Below the pieces are notes generated by a model. It was not told the origin of the DNA and did not search any database. It was given only the letters and a program-made list of their open reading frames with translations. A stretch of 6,087 nucleotides of DNA from the NCBI GenBank assembly GCA_964619815.1, contig CAZUGK010000201.1, forward strand, positions 1 through 6,087. The letters are read 5' to 3'. Positions 1 to 4,761 of this stretch are shown here, in pieces. A program made the position numbers and the translations under genes. The DNA comes from BRH-c25 sp964619815 (GTDB lineage Bacteria > Bacillota > Clostridia > Lutisporales > Lutisporaceae). Within the stretch, counting starts at the first letter, position 1, and each line of letters begins with the position of its first letter.

Positions 1-112
1 TTTGTAGAGACGTTTACTCCTTCCGGCTAAATTACCCGAATCACAGGATCAGCTTGGAAAAGCTCTTCTCTATAAGCATGTCCAGTTTTATTTCATTCGT
101 ATTCTTCCCTGA

Positions 113-271
113 TTACTTTCTGGTAGTAAAGGTAGAGAGCAGTTCCAGGACCAAGCCTGAGGCTATTAGCAGAGGACCTGCAATAGAAACCGGAAATCCT
201 GTTGTTATAAACAATACGCCTATTATTATCAGAACCGCTCCGATAACAGATATTAACCTCCCTATCAGCAT
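113..271 (-). CDS. Small two-helix membrane protein (52 aa)
   Basis: I do not recognise a named family. The start is the ATG at 271-269, chosen because a very strong ribosome site (GGGAGGTGAAGAAT on the minus strand, about 275-288) sits directly upstream; longer in-frame readings lack such a site. The 52-residue product is almost wholly hydrophobic: one helix at about residues 3-23, a Gly/Pro turn near 24-33 (TTGFPVS), a second helix at about 30-47, and a basic Thr-Arg-Lys tail. The pattern suits a small integral membrane protein in the cytoplasmic membrane. It is transcribed away from the HesB-like selenoprotein, so the two share a divergent promoter region of about 165 bases, but no functional link is evident. 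Function is unknown. Confidence rests on the ribosome site and the clean two-helix pattern. Confidence 0.7.
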   Translation of the reverse strand: MLIGRLISVIGAVLIIIGVLFITTGFPVSIAGPLLIASGLVLELLSTFTTRK

Positions 272-297
272 ATTCTTCACCTCCCTCCCATTGGCAG

Positions 298-327
298 AGT
301 ATGCTTGTACACAAAATAATGTGACAA
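298..327 (-). promoter_or_regulatory. Candidate sigma-A promoter for the small membrane protein
   Basis: On the minus strand, TTGTCA (327-322) and CATACT (303-298) are separated by 18 bases. They match the sigma-A consensus at 5/6 and 4/6 positions. The -10 box ends 26 bases before the start codon. The match is moderate, so this is a suggestion only. Confidence 0.35.
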
Positions 328-358
328 GCCTATGACTGTAATTTTTTTCACACAATAC

Positions 359-387
359 TTGATTTTTATGTAAAGCTGCATTATAAT
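359..387 (+). promoter_or_regulatory. Sigma-A promoter of the HesB-like selenoprotein gene
   Basis: TTGATT (359-364) and a perfect TATAAT (382-387) are spaced by 17 bases. The expected transcription start is near 394-395, giving a leader of about 43 bases before the ATG at 438. The predicted start lies inside the CsoR-like palindrome at 394-410, so a bound regulator would block initiation. Confidence 0.7.
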
Positions 388-393
388 TACAAT

Positions 394-413
394 ATACCAT
401 ATGGGGGTATGGG
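394..413 (+). promoter_or_regulatory. CsoR-type GC-rich operator candidate
   Basis: The sequence ATACC (394-398), ATATGGG, GGTAT (406-410), then GGG forms an imperfect palindrome centred on base 402. It resembles operators of the CsoR/CstR/FrmR family, which carry G/C runs flanked by TAT/ATA in the arrangement ATACCnnnnGGGGTAT. It stands out as a G-run in an AT-rich leader and sits right over the predicted transcription start. Members of that family sense Cu(I), persulfide or formaldehyde, and which one would act here cannot be told. No csoR-like gene is in the window, so the assignment is by motif only. Confidence 0.4.
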
Positions 414-437
414 TAGCATGTTTGAAGGAGTGAAGAA

Positions 438-719
438 ATGGATATAAGAATAACAGAAAGAGCTGAAGAAGAGTTAAACAGCATGGACTCAAAAAGCTTC
501 AGAATTGTAATGGAAGGCTATGGCTGATCAGGTCCATATTTTGGATTGGCTCAGGGTGAGCCACAGGTTGGAGAAGTAACAGTGGAAAAGAACGGCAGAA
601 CTTTCTCAGCAGAAAGAGAAGTCGCCGATGTAGTCAATTATTTTGAAATTGACTACTATAAGGGCTGGCTGAGAAAAGGCTTTGTGATATATGTAAACGG
701 TTCAAGAAGATCCTGCTGA
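438..719 (+). CDS. HesB/IscA-like selenoprotein (UGA at codon 30 = Sec)
   Basis: Small protein related to the HesB/IscA A-type iron-sulfur carriers, matching the known HesB-like selenoprotein family (about 90 residues; TIGR01911 as I recall). The start ATG follows GAAGGAG (424-430) at a good spacing. The frame runs 93 codons with one in-frame TGA at 525-527, within Gly-Tyr-Gly-Sec-Ser-Gly-Pro. This is the position of the first conserved cluster-ligand cysteine of IscA. Coding continues cleanly after it (Tyr-Phe-Gly-Leu, a beta-rich middle, Gly-Phe-Val-Ile-Tyr-Val) and ends in Ser-Cys with TGA 717-719. A SECIS-like hairpin follows the Sec codon. Expected role is Fe-S or metal/sulfur chemistry in the cytosol; the exact function of the seleno-subfamily is not established. 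The C-terminus has one Cys where IscA has Cys-x-Cys. A standard gene caller would miss this gene or split it. The alternative is a pseudogene with a nonsense codon, which is less likely given the hairpin and the residue position. Confidence 0.85.
547..563 (+). promoter_or_regulatory. Bacterial SECIS-like hairpin
   Basis: A perfect 7-bp stem (UGGCUCA 547-553 pairing with UGAGCCA 557-563) closes a GGG loop at 554-556. The loop begins 27 bases after the UGA. Bacterial SECIS elements are short hairpins inside the reading frame, roughly 16-37 bases beyond the UGA, with a G among the first loop bases; this one fits all three points. A weaker hairpin (531-536 with 542-547) lies between it and the UGA and overlaps its first base. 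Confidence 0.75.
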
Positions 720-747
720 TATAGGAAAAATTATAGGGATATTTGAA

Positions 748-789
748 AGGCTATATGCGCAAAGAACTGCACATATAGCCTCTTTTTTT
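748..789 (+). terminator. Rho-independent terminator of the selenoprotein gene
   Basis: A 13-bp stem (AGGCTATATGCGC 748-760 with GCACATATAGCCT 769-781, one C-A mismatch) closes an 8-base loop. A run of seven T follows at 783-789. It starts 28 bases after the stop codon. The T-run overlaps the stop of the convergent zinc-ribbon gene. In the reverse direction the hairpin lacks a good T-run, so it mainly serves the plus strand. Confidence 0.85.
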
Positions 790-1016
790 AGTCAATGTTG
801 TCGGCGCACATTGGGCAAAGCATATCGCCGTCAGTCGGCTCACCGCAAAAAATACAGCAATCACATGGGCCGGAATCCGTATCACAGAAACTATTAAGGA
901 CAATCGGCGGTATGAGGCTGCCGTCTATAAGTATTACTTCGTACAGGCCTTTTGTGAGGATACATATATAAACCTAAACCATACTGCTTGGTTATAACAG
1001 CTGTACCGGGCTTCAT
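788..1016 (-). pseudogene. Small zinc-ribbon protein gene, frameshifted
   Basis: The start ATG at 1016-1014 follows a strong GGAGGTGATGTT ribosome site (minus strand). The first frame reads Met-Lys-Pro-Gly-Thr-Ala-Val-Ile-Thr-Lys and about seven more plausible residues, then becomes non-protein-like and stops at codon 42. From about base 970 leftward another frame takes over: Lys-Gly-Leu-Tyr-Glu-Val-Ile-Leu-Ile-Asp-Gly, a Cys-rich stretch, then Cys-x2-Cys-x9-Cys-x2-Cys (CIFC and CPMC) and the end Asn-Ile-Asp. That is a typical short zinc ribbon. The second frame has no start or ribosome site of its own, and in-frame TAG and TAA codons lie upstream. The break falls in a TATATAT tract (about 961-972), so a one-base gain or loss of one TA unit explains it. 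The intact protein would be about 75 residues. It may be a true mutation, a sequencing error, or less likely programmed frameshifting. Function is unknown; it is convergent with the selenoprotein gene. Confidence 0.55.
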
Positions 1017-1080
1017 AACATCACCTCCGCATATTTCCTTGATAAAATATACGACCGGCAGATGAAATGAATACTAATTA

Positions 1081-1109
1081 TTGACAATATGGACTAAAAA
1101 TTGCATAAA
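1081..1109 (+). promoter_or_regulatory. Promoter-like sequence, possible start of a small RNA
   Basis: A perfect TTGACA (1081-1086) is followed after 17 bases by CATAAA (1104-1109, 4/6 to TATAAT). No open reading frame follows on the plus strand; an ATG near 1132 with a GGAG just before it stops after three codons. The transcript would run to the inverted repeat at 1209-1263. No gene needs this promoter, so it is either chance in AT-rich DNA or drives a non-coding RNA. Confidence 0.35.
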
Positions 1110-1208
1110 ATTTGCCGTTTTGAATTGGAGCAGATGTTTTTATAAAAGTACATCCATAGACCGGCTGAATTAAGCGGATGATTAGAAAAAGATCTACAAA
1201 TGCCGGCA

Positions 1209-1263
1209 AAATAACAAAGTATCCAAAGCATTGGAATTCAAGGTTTTGGATACTTTGTTATTT
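1209..1263 (-). terminator. Perfect 19-bp inverted repeat, likely terminator of the GntR gene
   Basis: AAATAACAAAGTATCCAAA (1209-1227) pairs without mismatch with 1245-1263 across a 17-base loop. It lies 18 bases past the stop codon of the GntR-family gene. On the minus strand the 3' arm ends GTTATTT and runs into TTG, a modest U-rich tail. The stem is long but AT-rich and the tail imperfect, so termination could be partial. On the plus strand it is followed by GTTATTG and could also end a transcript from the promoter at 1081. Confidence 0.6.
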
Positions 1264-1281
1264 GTTATTGAAATAGAATAA

Positions 1282-1923
1282 TCAGAATAATAATGAATAA
1301 TTCTCTTTAAATATCCTGCGGACACTATTAACATGTCGCAGCATAAGCGCTTCGGCTAATTCATCATCCCGATTCTTTATTGCTTCTAAAATCGCAGAAT
1401 GCTCAGCATAAGACTGACTGCTCCTGCCTGGGATCAGAATAGTTTTGGTATTATATTTGCGCATCTGGTTTTTCAGATTGACAGTCAAGTCTACAGCAGT
1501 ACGGTTTGGGCATGCATCATAGATTATTTGATGGAAAACCTGGTTGTTTTGTGAATATTGTACTAACTCACTATTATCGTAATGCTTTTTCATTGTATTA
1601 AGCGTTTCTTCCAATTTTGAAATCTGCTCTTCGGAAAAAGCAGGCACAGCCCTACGTACGATAAAGCCTTCCAAATTTGCTCTTAATTCCAGGTATTCCA
1701 AAACTTCTTCCAATGAATAGGATCTCACTTTGGCCCCTTTGTTCATTTCAATAGTAACAAGTCCTTCCTTTTCAAGAAGAAGTAAGGACTTTTTTATTGT
1801 GTTACGACTGACGCCATACTGATTAGAAAGTTCTTGTTCGCGTAGACTTTCGGAAGGGGAATACTCACCTTTATGTATCTTACTTTTTATGGATTCGTAT
1901 ACTTCCATTGTCTGATTTGCCAT
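1282..1923 (-). CDS. GntR-family transcriptional regulator, FadR/FCD subfamily
   Basis: A DNA-binding repressor of 213 residues, the normal length for the FCD subfamily. The N-terminal winged helix-turn-helix spans about residues 7-69, with the typical SLREQELSNQYGVSRNTIKK recognition region (26-45) and the wing near GLVTIEMNKGAKV. The all-helical FCD ligand-binding domain spans about 71-205, with LELRANLEG at 78-86. His131 (in VFHQIIY), His175 (in EHSAILEAI) and His197 (in LRHV) sit where FCD proteins bind a metal that helps hold a carboxylate ligand. The usual acidic ligand four residues before the first His is Asn127 here. The start ATG follows AAAGGAGC at good spacing. It is divergent from the hydrolase/aldolase/TRAP operon, and matching palindromes lie at both promoters. 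It probably represses itself and the operon until a substrate or intermediate, likely an organic acid, binds. The ligand is inferred, not seen. Confidence 0.9.
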   Translation of the reverse strand: MANQTMEVYESIKSKIHKGEYSPSESLREQELSNQYGVSRNTIKKSLLLLEKEGLVTIEMNKGAKVRSYSLEEVLEYLELRANLEGFIVRRAVPAFSEEQISKLEETLNTMKKHYDNSELVQYSQNNQVFHQIIYDACPNRTAVDLTVNLKNQMRKYNTKTILIPGRSSQSYAEHSAILEAIKNRDDELAEALMLRHVNSVRRIFKENYSLLF

Positions 1924-1971
1924 AAAAGCTCCTTTCTAAACAATAATATATAGGTAATATATTCTAAATTC

Positions 1972-1996
1972 TATACAATTGTTGAACAATGTTATA
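1972..1996. promoter_or_regulatory. Operator 1: palindrome at the GntR gene promoter
   Basis: The core ATTGTT-G-AACAAT (1978-1990) is a perfect 6+6 palindrome around base 1984. Outer TATA arms (1972-1975 and 1993-1996) also pair, giving a 25-base imperfect palindrome. It lies just downstream of the regulator gene's -10 box, over the first transcribed bases, which suits autorepression. The TTGT-n3-ACAA layout is typical of FCD-type GntR operators. The identical core recurs at the operon promoter. Confidence 0.75.
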
Positions 1997-2001
1997 AATC
2001 A

Positions 2002-2029
2002 ATCATAACATGAATAAACATTTTGTCAA
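2002..2029 (-). promoter_or_regulatory. Sigma-A promoter of the GntR-family gene
   Basis: On the minus strand, TTGACA (2029-2024, perfect) and TATGAT (2007-2002, 5/6) are spaced by 16 bases. Transcription would start near 1995, inside operator 1, leaving a leader of about 70 bases before the ATG at 1923. Confidence 0.65.
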
Positions 2030-2208
2030 GCTTAAGTTGATTCGTATTTTATCTGGCAGATAGATTTCTATGAACAAATATCTATAAAAAGGTTAACATA
2101 TAGTGAACTGGCGTACTTTGAAGAGCAATTTGCATTCATTTTTTATTAATAAATGGATAATGATTAAAATATTACCATGGCATAAACATATGAATTTTCG
2201 GATTTAAA

Positions 2209-2238
2209 TTGACAAGTAAAATAATGGAGTGTTATACT
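2209..2238 (+). promoter_or_regulatory. Sigma-A promoter of the hydrolase/aldolase/TRAP operon
   Basis: TTGACA (2209-2214, perfect) and TATACT (2233-2238, 5/6) are separated by 18 bases. Transcription would begin near 2245, about 60 bases before the first ATG and about 10 bases before operator 2. Confidence 0.75.
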
Positions 2239-2253
2239 AAGAATAAATTATTG

Positions 2254-2278
2254 AGCAAAATTGTTAAACAATATTGCT
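2254..2278. promoter_or_regulatory. Operator 2: palindrome at the operon promoter
   Basis: The core ATTGTT-A-AACAAT (2260-2272) is a perfect palindrome around base 2266 and matches operator 1 in 12 of 13 bases, differing only at the centre. Outer arms AGCAA (2254-2258) and TTGCT (2274-2278) extend it to 25 bases with one mismatched pair. It lies downstream of the -10 box, so a bound GntR dimer would block promoter escape. This makes the divergent GntR protein the likely regulator of the operon. Confidence 0.75.
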
Positions 2279-2304
2279 GAACGCTGGAAAGGAGATTAAG
2301 ATTA

Positions 2305-3189
2305 ATGAAGGATTTAATCAGAGGTGCGTATGATTTGCATGTGCATTCAGCACCGGACGTGCTTCCGCGAAAGATGGACGATCTGGAGATGGCACAGCGT
2401 ATCATTGACGCAGGCATGGCGGGATATGCCATCAAATCACATTATTTTTGTACTGCAGAGCGTGCGGCACTAGTTAATAAATTATATCCTGAGTGTAATG
2501 CAATTGGTGCTATTACACTAAATAGTTCTGTAGGAGGTATAAATCCTATAGCGGTGGAAATGGCAGTTCGTGCGGGTACAAAAATCGTATGGTTCCCGAC
2601 TTGTGATTCTGAATATGAACTTTCTCATGTATTTAACGGTGACCCGAATAAAAAACTTCCTTATTGGGCCCAGATAATCACAGAGCTTAAAGAGGACGGC
2701 ATAAAAACGCCGACCATAAAACTCCTGGATGAGAATGGGAAGCTTAAAGATGAAGTTTATGATGTAATAGATGTTATAGCAAAGAGGAATATAATACTTG
2801 CAACCAGTCACTCATCCCACGAAGAGACCTTCGCGTTAGTCAAGGCTGCTCATGAGCGAAAAGTGGACAAGATTATCATTACCCATGTAGATTTTCCTAC
2901 TACCTTCTACACTATTGATGAGCAAAAGGAACTTGCCAAGTACGGTGCATATATGGAGCATTGCTACACTACCTTCGCAACAGGCAAGGTTGACTTTGAA
3001 ACTACATTGGCGCAGATACGCGCTCTAGGACCTGACAGTGTTATTATCGGTACAGACCTTGGACAAAAAACTGCAATTTATCCTGATGAAGGCATGTTGG
3101 AATTTGCAACTAAATTGTATGAAGGCGGCTTCACTGAGAAGGAAGTCAGAAAGATGACGGTTGATAACAGTACTGCATTAGTAGGCTAA
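2305..3189 (+). CDS. DUF6282 family metal-dependent hydrolase (amidohydrolase-like)
   Basis: First gene of the operon, 294 residues. The start ATG follows AAAGGAG (2288-2294). It has the layout of a TIM-barrel, metal-dependent hydrolase. The opening strand DLHVHSAPD holds the HxH metal pair (His12, His14); Lys44/His46 lie in YAIKSHYF; His169 and His172 in ATSHSSHEE; His194 in IITHVDFP; and a late Asp251 in IIGTDLGQ. This order (HxH, Lys, His, His, Asp) is that of the amidohydrolase superfamily. I recognise the sequence type as DUF6282, whose substrate is not established. The following genes encode a GalB-like hydratase and a CHA-type aldolase. By analogy with the LigI step (PDC to 4-oxalomesaconate), it may hydrolyse a lactone or similar ring to feed them. 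That role is inference from context; another carboxylate ester, lactone or amide is possible. Confidence 0.8.
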   Translation: MKDLIRGAYDLHVHSAPDVLPRKMDDLEMAQRIIDAGMAGYAIKSHYFCTAERAALVNKLYPECNAIGAITLNSSVGGINPIAVEMAVRAGTKIVWFPTCDSEYELSHVFNGDPNKKLPYWAQIITELKEDGIKTPTIKLLDENGKLKDEVYDVIDVIAKRNIILATSHSSHEETFALVKAAHERKVDKIIITHVDFPTTFYTIDEQKELAKYGAYMEHCYTTFATGKVDFETTLAQIRALGPDSVIIGTDLGQKTAIYPDEGMLEFATKLYEGGFTEKEVRKMTVDNSTALVG

Positions 3190-3242
3190 TTTATTACTCA
3201 TTAAAAGGTAAGTTGATTTGTAATGTAAAGGAGATTAATACC

Positions 3243-3971
3243 ATGATCAAAGGGAAGAAAATGTTGGTTGTCAGTGCCCACGCAGCTGATTTTGTCTGGC
3301 GTTCAGGCGGTACAATTGCAAAATATATTAAAGAGGGGGCAGAAGTGACTGTAGTAGTATTAAGCTTTGGCGTTAGAGGCGAGTCCAATGATTTGTGGAA
3401 ACAGCCTGATGCTACTGCAGATTCAGTAAAGGAAATTCGTAAAATCGAGACAATGGCTGCTGCCGAGATTTTAAATGTTAAGAACATCGAATTCTGGGAC
3501 CTTGTAGACTATCCTATGGAATTCAATTCAGAGCTTAAGGAACGCATGGTACGAAAAATCCGTGAGACACAACCGGATATTATCATCACTCATGACCGCT
3601 TTGACTATTTGAATCCTGATCACAACAGGGTCAGCGAATTCGTATTTGAATGCAGTGTAATGTCCAATTCAAGCGGTGTGAGATTGGAAGGCACTAAGGT
3701 TACAAAACAGATGAGAATATTCGGATTTGAACCGCACCAGACAGAAATGAGCAACTTTAAACCGGACAGCATAATCGATATAACAGATGTTTATGAGCAA
3801 AAGATAGCTGCCATGAAATGTTTCAAGGCACAAAGCCATTTGATAGAATATTATACTCAACGTGCATTTATGCGCGGTAATCATGCAAGAAGAGTCTCAG
3901 GAAACAATTCCTACAAATATGCTGAAAGCTTCGCAAATTACTTTCCAACTGCAGGACCTGAGCTGTATTAA
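3243..3971 (+). CDS. PIG-L-fold protein, GalB-like 4-oxalomesaconate hydratase
   Basis: A 242-residue protein of the PIG-L/LmbE fold. I chose the ATG at 3243 because AAAGGAG (3227-3233) lies just upstream; a longer TTG reading from 3213 has no ribosome site. Classic PIG-L deacetylases begin AHPDD, in which the first Asp is the catalytic base. Here the motif is SAHAADFVWRSGGT (11-24): His13 and Asp16 remain as zinc ligands but the base is Ala15. The distal PDH motif is kept (125-127, His127). This AAD change, together with LSFGVRGES (40-48), DYPM (89-92), FEPHQTE (162-168) and EYYTQRA (202-208), resembles GalB, the zinc-dependent 4-oxalomesaconate hydratase of gallate degradation. GalB adds water to 4-oxalomesaconate to give CHA. 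The next gene encodes the matching aldolase, which supports this. It is cytosolic, and ribosome-site spacing implies co-transcription. A related hydratase on a different substrate remains possible. Confidence 0.75.
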   Translation: MIKGKKMLVVSAHAADFVWRSGGTIAKYIKEGAEVTVVVLSFGVRGESNDLWKQPDATADSVKEIRKIETMAAAEILNVKNIEFWDLVDYPMEFNSELKERMVRKIRETQPDIIITHDRFDYLNPDHNRVSEFVFECSVMSNSSGVRLEGTKVTKQMRIFGFEPHQTEMSNFKPDSIIDITDVYEQKIAAMKCFKAQSHLIEYYTQRAFMRGNHARRVSGNNSYKYAESFANYFPTAGPELY

Positions 3972-3984
3972 GAGGAGGATAAAA

Positions 3985-4686
3985 ATGAATAATGAAAACT
4001 ATAGGCCTCTTCCGGAACTAATACCACAGGACATAATTGACCGTGTTTCAAAATTGAATGCTGCCCAACTGTGTGACGGAATGAACGGTATGGGAATATT
4101 CCGCAACGGATGCATGGACGCTTCCATGATGCCGGTTGATTCCTCCATGAGAGTGGTAGGAACCGCTTGCACGGTAGCTACCGAAGACGGAGATAACTTC
4201 CCTATTCACGTGGCTATTTACCAGGGCAAGCCGGGATACGTCCTGGTGGTGGATGGTAAGGCATATACCGAAAGGGCATATATGGGAGACTTGATGGTTG
4301 GAGCATCCAAAGCAATTGGCCTGAACGGTATTGTGATTGACGGTTATGTAAGGGATAAAGAGGGCTTAAAGGAATTAGGCCTGCCGGTATACAGCAAGGG
4401 CTTTATGCAGCGCAGTCCGGACAAGAAAGGTCCGGGGAAAATTAACGTTCCGGTTTACTGCGCAGGAATTACAGTCAATCCGGGAGATTTGGTAGTAGGT
4501 GATTATGATGGGGTGACTGTTGTACCAAGAGAACGTATTCTCGAAGTGCTGGAGAACGCTGAAAAGAAAGCGGCATATGAAGCGAAGAGAGAAGAGGCAA
4601 TTGGCAACTATGCCAAGTGCCGCCGGGAAGGAAAGGAACTTCCTGATATTGCACCAGCTTGGGTTACTGAAATGCTCAACAAATAA
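3985..4686 (+). CDS. RraA-like class II aldolase (4-carboxy-4-hydroxy-2-oxoadipate / HMG aldolase type)
   Basis: A 233-residue protein of the RraA-like fold, full length for the family. The ATG follows AGGAGG (3973-3978) and begins 13 bases after the preceding stop; in-frame codons further upstream lie inside the previous gene. The active-site set of the HMG/CHA aldolases is visible: Gly101-Asp102-Leu103, Asp119-Gly120 then Arg123-Asp124 in VIDGYVRD, and NPGDLVVGDYDGVTVVP (165-181). A C-terminal helix rich in Lys and Glu supplies a Glu (near 199) that could reach the neighbouring subunit. RraA proper, the RNase E inhibitor, lacks the Arg/Asp catalytic set. The enzymes use a divalent metal to cleave CHA to pyruvate and oxaloacetate, and often also decarboxylate oxaloacetate. 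The GalB-like gene just upstream would make its substrate. Cleavage of 4-hydroxy-4-methyl-2-oxoglutarate is the main alternative. Confidence 0.82.
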   Translation: MNNENYRPLPELIPQDIIDRVSKLNAAQLCDGMNGMGIFRNGCMDASMMPVDSSMRVVGTACTVATEDGDNFPIHVAIYQGKPGYVLVVDGKAYTERAYMGDLMVGASKAIGLNGIVIDGYVRDKEGLKELGLPVYSKGFMQRSPDKKGPGKINVPVYCAGITVNPGDLVVGDYDGVTVVPRERILEVLENAEKKAAYEAKREEAIGNYAKCRREGKELPDIAPAWVTEMLNK

Positions 4687-4761
4687 CGGCATTTTAACGT
4701 AATAGGATTTATTAAAAGGGGTAAGGAACATCAATAATTTATTTTAGAAAGGGTGTAAATA

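Larger units (their letters stand above)
1924..2304. other. Divergent control region between the regulator and the operon
   Basis: These 381 bases hold no credible gene. The two ends each carry a promoter with a downstream palindrome (listed separately). The middle, about 2030-2208, is AT-rich DNA in which I see no clear site; neither operator core recurs there. Confidence 0.7.

Noticed and set aside
1..30. GGAAGGAG on the minus strand near 17-24 looks like a ribosome site for a gene beyond the left edge.
   Set aside because: No ATG, GTG or TTG follows at usable spacing before the window ends.
44..112. Reading past the TAA of the small membrane protein gives about 22 more sense codons to a TGA.
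   Set aside because: There is no context for stop-codon read-through, and the added residues show no recognisable motif.
277..492. Minus-strand reading frames across the selenoprotein promoter and 5' end.
   Set aside because: They overlap the promoter, operator and true coding strand and show no protein-like pattern or ribosome site.
717..749. The stop TGA of the HesB-like gene follows TGC and could be a second Sec, extending the protein by eight residues.
   Set aside because: No good SECIS hairpin lies at the right distance (the next strong hairpin is the terminator about 28 bases on), and the extension is unremarkable. Ending at Cys93 is the simpler reading.
2232..2435. Minus-strand frame overlapping the start of the DUF6282 gene.
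   Set aside because: It is a shadow of the real gene, covers the operon promoter and has no ribosome site.
3213..3242. A TTG start would add ten residues to the GalB-like protein.
   Set aside because: No ribosome site precedes it, and AAAGGAG is correctly placed for the ATG at 3243.
3862..3984. An upstream ATG would extend the aldolase by 41 residues inside the previous gene.
   Set aside because: The strong AGGAGG before the ATG at 3985 and the family's usual length favour the shorter form.
3985..4686. Annotation as RraA, the RNase E inhibitor.
   Set aside because: The Arg123-Asp124 and Asp102 catalytic set and the catabolic neighbours point to the aldolase branch of the fold.
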